A stretch of DNA of 64,000 bases from Gyrodactylus bullatarudis (lineage: Eukaryota > Platyhelminthes > Monogenea > Gyrodactylidea > Gyrodactylidae): assembly GCA_012064415.1 (NCBI GenBank), contig SSNU01000030.1:168980-232979 (forward strand), given 5' to 3'. A model generated the notes under the pieces. That model worked only from the letters and a program-made list of their open reading frames with translations, searched no databases and was not told the origin of the DNA. A program made the translations under genes and the position numbers. This document shows, in pieces, positions 14,101-25,800 of the stretch (its first letter is position 1; each line of letters begins with the position of its first letter).

Positions 14101-17100
14101 ACTAGAAATAATAAGATGACATAAATTACTCTGTCATCACATAGGAAATTATCGAGAGTTGAGGGAAACCCTGTGTAATATACAATGTGTATTATGCGAC
14201 AGAAGAAAAATCTTGTCAATATACTTATTGAGATATGATAGATACTTTTGGGAAAGATATTATCATCATCATTTGTCTACATTCGTCGGCTCATTCCCAA
14301 ATGAATCAACACACATGTTGAAATCTCAATTATTTCCTTAAGGCTATTTCTTTTGCTATATACAGTCGAAAGAGAAGAAAACATACAATTTGAGTTTTCA
14401 ATCAACAGAACAGCTGGTCTAAAGATGAATGAATTTCTAGACTAGATTGCGAGAAAAGTATCAATTTCTCCCATATTCCCCACATTAATCAACTGCATCT
14501 TCATTTGATTCTTAATCAGAGCGAAAATGAAAATCCGTCAGTTCAAATAAGAGGTTTGTGTGAAAAAAAGGAGAATGGGAAAAAGTTATTTAATGAAATA
14601 TTCAAGTCATTACAGTGGAAAAATAATTTCTATGAGAGAATTATTCCACTGAATATTAGATTCAAGTGAGAATTTATGATCCCAATTTGTTTGAATGACT
14701 AACCACGGGTGTAATATCTAGATTGTTTTTTTTCCACTAGCAAATATTCAATGTGGAATCTACATTGTAGATGAATGCTTCTTGAGTGTTAATCTTATTT
14801 CGGGTTAAAAAACCAACTACATGCAAACTATGTAGACGTAAAAATGATTAAATATGATTCATCTTACACACTCTGTTGTCAATGGAGAAAGATCAGAATA
14901 TAATTTGATTTTTTTATCATAAAGTTGATCCATTTGAGAAGAGCAAAGAAAATATTAGAGATAAAGTTAAACAAATAGAGAAAAAGATATCTACAGTGAT
15001 AACATCATAAATCAGATGGAGAAAGTTGAAGAAAAATCTGAGAGAAAAGATGAGTGAAGCAACAAATCGAAAAACTAAAACTTGTACTTAATGAAAGTAT
15101 AGTGTCAAATGATTTCTATGAGTGAATCGATCAAAATCTATTACATTTTAATATCTCTTGTATTGTATAGTGAAGAATAGAAAATGCCATTTATTCACTT
15201 CAAGTGTAATGATGTTGCTGTGTTTTCAAATGAAAGAAAAAAACTAAAGCTTGAAAGTGAGATGGAGTAATATACATTTTATTAAGCCAAGTAAAGTCAT
15301 AAACTACATTCATACCCAGAGATGGAAGAGGAAGGAAGGAAGAACATGGGTTGAAATTCATTTCAAGACCAGTCTGGCAATTCCTTTTTAATTGCAGGCT
15401 AACCTATTTTCTAGAAAGAATGAAGAGAAGCTACTACTCTTCAAGTACAAGTACAAGAAATTGAACATTAATTTATTTGTCAATGGAAGAGAAAGAGAGA
15501 GAAATTAGCGTATTGCGCAAGAGAGAAAAAAGTGTCCAATATTGATGAAGTTTTTGTTGCTGTTGTTGTTAAAGAGACAAGGATGCTTTTAAAGATTTCT
15601 TGAAAAATCTCTCTTCGAATCATGGAGAAACTATCCAAGGTTACATAGGAGGGTTTAATGCTTATTAGGAATAGTCGAATTTTTTATTAAAAATATAATT
15701 CAGCTTAAAAAGTTATTTTAAACTGTGTGGCATTGAAATACTGTTTTATCAATTCATTTGTTGGTTGGAATATTTCTCTCATTACGATTATAGATCAGAA
15801 AAAAAATTAACTCTGAAAATGTCACTTTGATGTAATATTTACTTCGAAAAAAGGGTAACACTATCATTATGGGTTCAAATTTTCTTTATATTTGCTCACA
15901 ATTTTAAAAATACTCGCCAATATACTTTAATATATTTGTTACAGTGAATCTGGAAACTAATGTTAGTCTCTAAACATAATCATTGAGAAATTATTATGAT
16001 TAGATAAAGAATTATTAGAAAGATTAAGTGTCTAAATGCGGTTACATCTGACTGTTGATCATTTTTAAAACGTTTATTTCTTCTCTCAAATTTTATGATC
16101 AATTAATGTTAAGTATAAGGACCATAACTTCTGATTCATAAGCTTTTGTGGATGAATATTGTAAATATGTTACAGTGAATCTGGAAACTAATGTTAGTCT
16201 TAGGACTCCCTGATAGTCTTAAGACTCCCTAGTTAGCTAGGGAATCTGGAAACTTGGTTTCAAGAATCCCTACTCGGATTCTAGAAACCGAGTTTCCAGA
16301 TTCCCTACAAATTTAGGAATTCTTAAGACTTCCTTTAGTTTCTAGATTCCCTGTAACTATGAATAACTCGAGTAGGGATTCTTGAAACCAAGTTTCCAGA
16401 TTCCCTAGCTAACTAGGGAGTCTTAAGACTATCAGGGAGTCCTAAGACTAACATTAGTTTCCAGATTCACTGTAACATATTTACAATATTCATCCACAAA
16501 AGCTTATGAATCAGAAGTTATGGTCCTTATACTTAACATTAATTGATCATAAAATTTGAGAGAAGAAATAAACGTTTTAAAAATGATCAACAGTCAGATG
16601 TAACCGCATTTAGACACTTAATCTTTCTAATAATTCTTTATCTAATCATAATAATTTCTCAATGATTATGTTTACATTCTACGAATTCAAGATAAAAATC
16701 ACTTCAATCATGCTGATATTGCGTCACTCAAATGTTAAATACTTTCACTTGAAACAAGATACAGCTAATCGTTATAAGTAATGCGTTTATTTCTAAGCAA
16801 AGAGCTGAGTGACCTCATAATTTTTTTATTTATTCAATCAATTATTGTCATTGAATAACAGAAATCTTTGATATCCTGTTTAGTATATCTGATTTATCTT
16901 GATGAAAAAGAAAGTGGGAAAAGAGAAGGGGAACTTTTTGATCATTTCCTGATTTCTCCTCCTTCTCTCTTACTTACTCTGAATTTCTTCAGTGATTATT
17001 AATTTTCCTGACTAAAATTGAATTTAAGTCATTACGATTTCTAATTTTCTTCTTGGTCAATCTTCTCCTTAATCCGAAATGAGATATATCCTCTCAAATA

Positions 17101-20100
17101 AAGTGTAATTAAATCTTTAGTTGTTGTTATATTTCTATTTGACTTGGAATAGCTACAATTTAGTTTTTTTAGATAAGAGAATTGTATTTTTTACAATACA
17201 TACAGATATTATATTTTTGGGATATATAATAATAAAAAAACATTCAAGATTACACTTTGAATGCATCCACACACATACTGGGACATACTGAGAGAAGCAA
17301 CTGTTGTTGTTGTGAGAAATTATACATATTTAACTTCCGTTACAAATGTGTATTAATAATACCCTTCGATAAAGTTTACTTATTTACTATAAAATAGTTC
17401 AAATAGTAATAAAGCTAAAATCACAAAAATAGCAAGAACAGTCATTAGAGTTCAGAAATGATTCATTTCCAACTAATTTCTTTTCCTTGATTGAGTGTAA
17501 CAGATGCAGTCTCATTAAGAGATAATCCAGAAATACCATCCATCATGAAAGCATCTTTTTCCAAGATTTTCATCAATTCATCTCTAATCAAATCATTACA
17601 TTAGAGTTTTGAATTCTCACAGGAATTTTAAGAATAAATATATTTCACTGACAGTAAACATTTTTTCCTATTTCTCAGCCATTTTACTGAGTATATAAAT
17701 TACTTGTCTCTAGATGATCCCGGTTAAAAAACCTCTCTTCTCTATTACTTTACGATCAAATAATACAATGAAAATTCTAAGAACCATATCAATTTCAGAT
17801 TTCTGATGAAATAAGTGAGATATTTGTATAAATCCATCTACAAACCATTAGTAACAAAAAAATGAGTAAGCTTACACCTCTAAAAGATCAGACGGATTTA
17901 ATTTAGTCTGGTATTGGTAGCATTTGAGAGAGTATGGAAATCCCCAAATGGTATTTGAGAGGAGTAGAGAAATGTTTAATCCCCATTTTCGATATGATTA
18001 GGCTAAGCATTTCTTCGTATAAATCATTCATCATACACTTTATGTCCATCCTATTTAGACGCATAGTCTACCCCAACTCTAATCGATAGAATCATTAATT
18101 ATTTTGATAACTATTGAAAAGTGTACGATCATATTTTTCCATAATAAACGGAACAATAAATGAAATAGACCAGAATTCAATAATGTAATTGTAGTCATAA
18201 TAAAAAATTCAGTTTTATGATGATTATTACGAATAAATGAATAAATAGTTGAAAAGTCAGACAACTGAAATTTTATTGCAATTAATTGATAATTTCAACT
18301 TTTGAAAATAAAACATAATAATAATACAATTGTTTATTCGGTGAAGGTGAACAAAAGGAAGTCAAGTAATAAACTACACCTAGTTAATATGAAGATGGAA
18401 GTTTATGATTTTAACAAAATTCTCAATTTTTCCATCAAGAAATCGAATTGGATCAAGAATTTTTGGAATCTAGATTAAGAATCTAACTTTCAAGAAGAAA
18501 ATCAATTTTTAAGGAAATTATGGAATATATTTCAAATCTCGATGTAGCACCAAAATCCCATTTTTTAAGCTTTGAAGATTTCTGCTGATTTCAGAGTGAG
18601 AAAGTTGAGAAAACCGATTATCACCATAAATCTTTAGATGAATTCGTCATTTTTCAGGGATCTTGAATCAAAATTTCATAAATTTTCATACGATGATTCT
18701 CAAAATCTAGTTCAGCATAATTGATTTCTTGGTCAATCGTGATCCTAAAAATCAACTTTCGATCACTTTCTCACTTTGGAATCAGCAAACTTTTACAACT
18801 CGAAGTTCAAAAAATGGGAATTTGGCGATTCATCGAAATTTTAAATATTAACTTTTCCTTTTATCGTGGATGTGACCCTCATGATCTAGACTCGAAAAAA
18901 TCTTGATCATGGATGAAAAAATAGAGAATTTTTTAAAAATCATTAATTTCCATCTTCATATTAACTAGCTTTAAAAGCAGCAAGAAATGAAATCTTTTTC
19001 ACTTCAAGATAAGAACAGCAGAGAGTGAATAAATCTTGAAAAATTACCATATTACGTTAATATTTCATGCATTATAGTGTAAAAAGATGATCATCAACTT
19101 CCCCTTTGCTACGTAAACCATGATTGACGTGGAAAATACTGTTTTCTCTTTCTTCATTTCATAAAATTGAGGCCAATGTTTATGATACATGTTGATGATT
19201 TGAATAAATAAATTATAACCTGATCTTTATATTTTGTCAATTGAATCATCTCTCTCTCTCTTGCTTTCTTTCTTTCTATCTCATTTAACCTAGAGAATCT
19301 TTTTATTTATGGTTCCAGAGTGAATGGCTGAGTCAGAGGTAATTTAGAACTCTATTATCATTGCCATTATTATTATTATTACAAAATAATTCAACCTAAA
19401 TTATCTCTTTCATTCTTCTTCTCGTCCTTCTCCTCCCATGTCGCCAGAGAGTCATTTTTATAAAAATAATAATGCAATGAGAACAAAGTAGGTTCCAGGT
19501 TAATCTTTCAAAAGATATATAACTTTTCGTTTGTTTCTTTTTTGCTTATTTAGATTAGCATAATCAAACTTGGAGAGAAATTTTCAAAAGTCTACACATT
19601 CAACAATTGCGTTTGTTTCACCATGCAACTTTCCAGGATGTGTATGACGAAATCTTGTTCATCCATCTTAGAGTTGGAACATACATTCATCTTTGCCTTC
19701 TCCCACCCTGTTCATTCATCTTGGAATTTTCTTCCTTCTGCTACTCCTCTCGTTTTGTTTTTATTCAGTAATTTAATACATTGTCCAGTGGATTTGATTC
19801 TTCCCCTTCCCATAGATGCTTATCTCAAGTACATGAGGAAATTGTATTTTATAATCATGATTTAGCCATGGTTCAATCTATCTTATCCAAAAGTATATCA
19901 GATTTCTTTTTCTCAAGTGCACAGAAGTCTTTTTTTCTCCAAGGAAATAGTAATGTAATGATAATTGAGATACATATTTAGATAAACACGGGGAAATTCT
20001 AGCAACATTTCTGACTGGAAAGAGTGTTTGATAACAGAAAAGTCATACGTATGTTGAAAATTACAACAAATGTTTCTCAATGTACCATGACAATTAGATA

Positions 20101-22811
20101 ATGTAAATGAATTAATGAAACAAATGATACAACTTACCTTGCATGATAGGCCTGATGCTTGGAGGAGATATCGGAAGAACTGAAAAATGCATCGTCTGGT
20201 ACCGAGGTTTTATTTTCAAAAATACTTTCACTACATTTTGGTAAACTGAGATCAGCTTCATCTAAAGATTTAAATTGATAAATTAGATTAATTAAATTTC
20301 ATTTTTGCATTCTCAATTGAAGGAGATTTTTTTTCAATTTAATAGGAAAACCTTTGTGTTGTATGAGAGATGCTTCTCTATAGAGATTAGCTTAACCACA
20401 TTTCTGACGTTGATCAAATGAATAATTTATTTAATGTACCAAAAGATGGAAAGAAAAGATATTTATTTAAACCACATACAAGTACGTATAAGCAAGTTAT
20501 TTTTATAGAAAATGAACAAAAAGAAGCACAAGGAGTAGAGAAGAGAATACTAGAAAGGAGTTACACATTCACATCAAAAGTCTAAAATTAATAAACTAAA
20601 GGTACTTTTTTTATTCCCTGCATCTGATTCTTGTCAACAGGGAAATTAGAAAGACAAAGGGAAAGAAGCTGTTCCAGTGAATGTGCGATGATAGAATGGA
20701 AGATAGAAAAAGTGGAAACATAAAGTGACGTTTGACTTTTTTATATCTTTGAATTATTTAACTTTGATGGTTAGACATTTTTATGAATTTTCATTCCCAA
20801 GTAAATAGGAATGGAAATTTATCGTAGCTCATGATTTGATTGGTAACTCTTGATACATTTTTTATGGTGGGATATCAAATAGTTTACTTGAAACTCTCCC
20901 TTTTTCACTATAATTGACGTATATGGCTTTTCTTTCAATATGTTTTTTACTACAATAGTATTTTTGTTATTGTTTTAAAATGGTAAAAATGAATTCCTCA
21001 ATGCAGTGCCCATAAAATCAATGTTCTGTTTTTTTCTGAATGTGAGAAGTTTAGACTTGGTTCATTCGACGATTTTAGAAATATGGCACAGGAATAAAAG
21101 TTTGTTGGAAAGAGCTCTAAAAAGTATAATATCTAAAGTTGGTTGATATGAAGATGAGAATTTACTATTCTTACAAAATTCTCAGAAAATTAATTTTTTT
21201 GAAATTTAGGATGAAATGACCTCATGAGCTGTTGGATTAAAAAAATTCAACGTGGAAAAATTAGGCTATTGTTTAAATTTTGAATATGCGCCAAATTTCT
21301 ACTTTTTAAACGTTTAAGCTCAGCATTTTTTCCTCGATTTCGATGATTCGAAGCAATTTGATACTGAAGTTTCGGATCATCACTCAAATTCGGCATTAGA
21401 GATTGAGAGAAGCTCGTTATTTCCAAGAAAAAGTTAAACTACTAAATTTGACGGCATTTTCGAAATCTCAAAAATGGCCTATTTTTTCAGATTGAATTTG
21501 TTTTATTGCAACAACTCATGGACTCATTCCATAATGGAATCCAATAAAAATTTGTGTTCCAGTGACCATCAGGAGAATAATATTGAGTTTATTGTAAAAA
21601 TAGCAAATTCTCATCTTCATGTCAACTAGCTTTATGATAATTATAATGCAATTATGTATGCATATAACTCTAGGCGTTTAGAATCGAAAATAAATATATT
21701 TCATAATAACTATAGTGAGAAAGATCCAAGGTCTTAATTTTGATGAGATGACTCATCTCGAAAAGATACCCAAGGGAATAAAAGCTCGTACAAGTTAGCC
21801 TATGATTGTCTTTCATATATTACGTAGTAATCTAAAGGAATCTGTCTTTATATCGAATGATGCAGAAGTCCAACTCGTTTTCTAGAAAAAAACTATAGAC
21901 TTTTATACAAAGTTCTTCAAGGGAATATACTTTTTCAATGAATAGAATAAATACCAGGGGGTATTTATGATATCCTTTATGTGTCGTGAACACATTGGAA
22001 GTGAGAGCAATAATTTGTGTACATTGTGCATTTATCGAATTTAAAAAGAAACTATCCTCTCATATGCACTGCAATAATAATCCAAGCCAAATTATGACTC
22101 AACTTACTTGGGATACAATATGCAATGTGATGGAATTCGATTATATCATATTTAATTCCCAGATGGGAGAGTCCTATGCCATCATAAAATGATAATCATA
22201 ATATATAATATCGTACACACTATTTATCTCTTTAATATGTATATCGAAAATAATTATTTCTCTACTTTTTTTCTGGCTAGCAATTATCAGGCGTAGTAGT
22301 GAGCTCTTTTAAGCACATTTTCTTTGCCATCATTGGGATTAGAAATTGAAAAAGGAGAAATTCAAAATTTAAATTTTCAACACAACAATGCATTCTGTCA
22401 GAAAAAGGAGGAGAAAAATCATGAGATTATTATCAAAGTTTTAAGTGACCTGTATTGCAAAGTGAAAGATGCATTGATAAAAAGAAATGAAGCAATTGTT
22501 AAGTCAACCATGAGCGGATTCTTTTTTCTCTTTCATCATTCAAAAGGGGAATAGAGAAGTCCTAACCTCACATTTACTTCTTCTCCTGGATTTTTATAGG
22601 GGAAAATTAACCAATTGAAGCTTAAAAAACTAAAGAGAAGGATTGATATTAATCATTGAGACAATGCAATCTTTCTAATTTTGTATTCCCATCATGAAAT
22701 AAAGCTTCCGAATTACATTTTATCCATCAACATTTACTCACCTGATGATAAACTGAATTGAAGAACTACAGAGATGATGAGTAGAAACGTTGACAGGAAT
22801 AATGATGCCAT
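11111..22811 (-). CDS. DDR-like: Discoidin domain receptor-like membrane protein lacking a kinase domain
   Basis: Eight exons join in frame: 22742-22811, 20138-20261, 13449-13584, 13305-13391, 12951-13244, 12391-12880, 11482-12330 and 11111-11328, giving 755 residues. Residues 1-23 are a signal peptide. Residues 33-186 form the discoidin (collagen-binding) domain, bounded by Cys33 and Cys186 as in vertebrate DDR1, with conserved stretches GWCPSNGF, YVEVDLGRIH and FGLYGC. Residues 190-398 match the second, discoidin-like domain and end in the typical block GWILIDEIYFG. A Thr/Glu-rich linker leads to one membrane span at about 449-473, followed by basic MMKNRRSSYKR. The 280-residue cytoplasmic tail is Asn/Gln/Ser-rich, with a few Tyr motifs (NPFQNIY, NLYASI). 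Known DDRs are collagen-activated receptor tyrosine kinases; here the frame stops with TAA and no kinase follows. It may be a decoy or adaptor receptor, or a short isoform. Confidence 0.9.
15971..16674. repeat. Large perfect palindrome (306-bp arms, 92-nt loop)
   Basis: The left arm 15971-16276 and right arm 16369-16674 are exact inverted copies as far as I can read by eye. The arms and loop contain internal short repeats built around GAATCTGGAAACT and its complement, plus a repeated AGACTCCCT-type block. The unit GAATCTGGAAACTAATGTT also occurs just outside the left arm, near 15.95 kb. This looks like a foldback element or a recently homogenised inverted duplication. It sits inside intron 2 of the DDR-like gene. 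Confidence 0.92.
18380..18967. mobile_element. MITE copy A (terminal inverted repeats, no ORF)
   Basis: The left end TAGTTAATATGAAGATGGAA recurs inverted at the right end, with about 30 bp of good pairing. The interior is AT-rich and non-coding. The same terminal core (GTTGATATGAAGATG-type) bounds two other elements in this window, so it is a non-autonomous DNA transposon family. Confidence 0.75.
20262..22741. other. Intron 1 of the DDR-like gene
   Basis: This 2.5-kb intron separates the signal-peptide exon from the start of the discoidin domain. It contains MITE copy B and otherwise only AT-rich sequence. Confidence 0.75.
21134..21634. mobile_element. MITE copy B (same family)
   Basis: The left end carries GTTGATATGAAGATGAGAA, and the right end carries the complement of GTTGACATGAAGATGAGAA. 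The pairing extends over about 38 bp with few mismatches. The interior does not code. It lies in intron 1 of the DDR-like gene. Confidence 0.8.
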
Positions 22812-25800
22812 TTGATGGGGAGTATCAGAATCCTTGATTATTCAATCTACTCAGGGGCAATTTCTTTTTTGAATATCCTGCAAGAAGAAAAAATATTTTA
22901 TTAATCTACTGTATAATAGGATTATAGTGAAGGGTAATTTAATATCTTAAATATTCGAAATACAAAAAATTCAAAGTCAGCCTGTCAACTAACAAGGGGA
23001 AAAGATACCGTCAAAAAATTTTCTCCCTCTTCATAATATTTATGAGGGATCTTGATGAAGTTTATTGATTAATTCGTTTTTATTTCCCTCTTCAGTGTAT
23101 TAGAATAACTTGATAAAATTTCTCATCCCAGAAACGTGATGTTCCTCCTCAGAGAAAGTTATATCCTTCGAGGAACTAAAGGAAGGTAGGAGTAACTTTT
23201 TATTATTATAATAATTATGATTGTTAAACAATAAGGAGAGAGTATCTAATCAAATTATCATTAAATTCCCTATTCAGATCCGTATTATCAATGATAATTT
23301 ATCATACATTGTTAATGAAAAGAAACTTTGTTGTATTCATGAACATGTATTTTTCAAAATGTACATGCAATATTAGTAGTAATTAATAATGAACCATTAA
23401 GATAGGAGAAGGATTAAAATAAAGAAACTATATTCTTCTCTATGATTAATAACAATACAATTGAATTTTATCGCAGTGAATTCATATCTGAGTGCATAGA
23501 TAAATAAAAAGACGAGGAGTAGTATCTCTGTTTTACCCCAAAGGCTTGCCTACTAGGCAAAATAAAAGAATCTACTACATTACCTTGAGAATAAGAAGAG
23601 TAAAAAGATAAACATGATGAGAAAATTTTCCTTAGGTGTATCATAAACGAGTTTCAATCATACTTTCTATACTTTCTATGAAATTGCTCTTTAGGAATAC
23701 AATTCATCTTTCGTTCCATTACAAGATTACAAGTTCTGTGTATTACATTGCCTTATGGATGGGATAATTATAAGCTATGATTCCAGAAACATTATAGATA
23801 CTTTTCCAAAAAATGTTTTATAATAAAATCAGATTATATCAATTTAAAACCATGGTTACACACTTGAAAAACAAATGCATGAATTTATCTATTGAGCAAT
23901 TCTATAAGTACAAGTAAATGATCAATTTTCTTTCTTCCAGTTGGAAAAAACGAGAAATTTTTCCATTACTTTTCTCAGACTCTATATTAGATTCCTGTTG
24001 GAAAATTTTCCATAGGACAATTCCTTGGCAACAATTCCTCAGATCAGTGACAGTGATCCATTCTAGGCATCAAATTTCTATTCATTTTATTTCTGGATAT
24101 CTATGTGCATTGAACCAATAAAACTTTTTAATTTTCCCGAAATGATCTGATATTGAATAGCATAAAAAATTCTACGAGGAATAATAAAAAGAGGGAGATA
24201 GATAAGCGATATAATAGAACGAAACAGGAGCCAAGGATTTTATGATTATCCCCTCATCTTTAGCATAGAAATTATAGACATAGGCAATTCACTATCTCAA
24301 TATTATTATCATTGGCAATGGACTAATACTGTATTTGAATTATCTAGCTCCAAAATAACAAGATCAAAGTTGCTCCGAGTTTAACCCAGAAATATGTAAG
24401 GATTGTCTATTAGTAACTCAAAAACTACTGCAATCATTATACTTGAGCTTTACATAGAAAGAGGCCACTGAAAAGCCAAGGAACTGAGAAATGGTCGATG
24501 AGCATAGCACATCCTATTTTAAAAGCAAGACTTATTTTTTAGATCTTATCTGAGTTCATAAATGAATAATGGAGATATTCTCTGTGAAATTCAATCCATC
24601 AAGAGTAGTATTTTGAGAAAAAATATTCACTTGACTGTGTAATAAATAAATATGTTTATGTAAAAATATATTTGTATCAAATTTCATAACAAATTGAAAT
24701 GAACAAGCACAAACAGAGAAAGAGAGCCTCAAAAATACATGCTCTTCTGTGCAAAAGTTATTTTTCATTTCTATAACTTTATCTAAGCTCAACCTAACAA
24801 GCAAAACGATGGTAGATAGTCATAAAATGAGTGAAATACTCAACAGACATGCTCAACCATAAATTTTCTACATGAGAGAAACAAGTTTAACCTTCATCAT
24901 GGTGGATTGTAAATCAACTGGCGCCTTAATTGTGTAGACAAAAAAGGCTAATGACATTGCTACGTAGAAGTAGTAGTGGCATAAATTAACCAATTCTCAT
25001 TTTATGCTGGCAACGATCACCTGAAAACATTAACCAAATTGCAGAAATAAATTGATATAAATACATTACACGTCGGTTTTTTGTGTTATTCATTCATTTA
25101 TTTGTATCATTTACGGCTTAACCTTTTTTTCATATCAAAAAAATATAACGACAACAGCAAAAAAACATTTTCCGTTACAATCATGACTAATAAATTATTA
25201 GTAATAATATGATAGCAAAAATAATGCAAGATGAGCTTTATTCACGAGAGGTTAGCTGGAAGAGTGAATTAAACTTGTTATAAATCAGATCTGGAGAAAA
25301 AAACATGTTGTTTTTCTCCCCTCACACTAAATCTCTAATATCCGATAAACTTGAAAGGAAAAAAAGCAACTTTTAAAAATATAAATAAAAAGAACGGTAA
25401 ACTTTGTTAATATCAAAGGTTTTTTATGATTCTTCACTCCACAATCTCTAATGATTTATCTTTGCGTCCATAAATTAAAAAAAGAGGAGAGGAAAATAGT
25501 AGGCCAAATGGTATTGAAATAGGATAGACCTACACTCACTAATGATTTAACAATATCTAGCAATTTAAAAAAAGGATTCTATTCACTTGTTAGTTAGGAA
25601 TTATAATTTATAACCCGGGAAAAAGAATCTATGGTATTTTTATCTTTGGAGAAAAATAATTTTTAACCGACAAATTCAAACGAAACTCATTCCAAAATAT
25701 CAAATTCCCTACTACAACACTTGTTAGAAATGTTAAGTGGTTTTCTTACTCTTGAATTCGTTTTTCCATTTAAACTGGGATTAACATGCCGAATGAGGAA

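Larger units (their letters stand above)
13585..20137. other. Large intron 2 of the DDR-like gene
   Basis: The intron splits the discoidin domain coding sequence. Apart from the 306-bp palindrome and one MITE it holds only AT-rich sequence; I see no nested gene. A CT-rich microsatellite lies near 19.25-19.28 kb. Confidence 0.7.

Noticed and set aside
14595..14656. Small imperfect hairpin resembling a microRNA precursor
   Set aside because: Arms of about 13 bp with a bulge are expected by chance in this AT-rich DNA; there is no supporting conservation or expression evidence.
19623..19865. ORF of 80 codons with Cys/His and hydrophobic stretches
   Set aside because: It lies inside DDR intron 2, begins without a convincing start context and has no recognisable domain.
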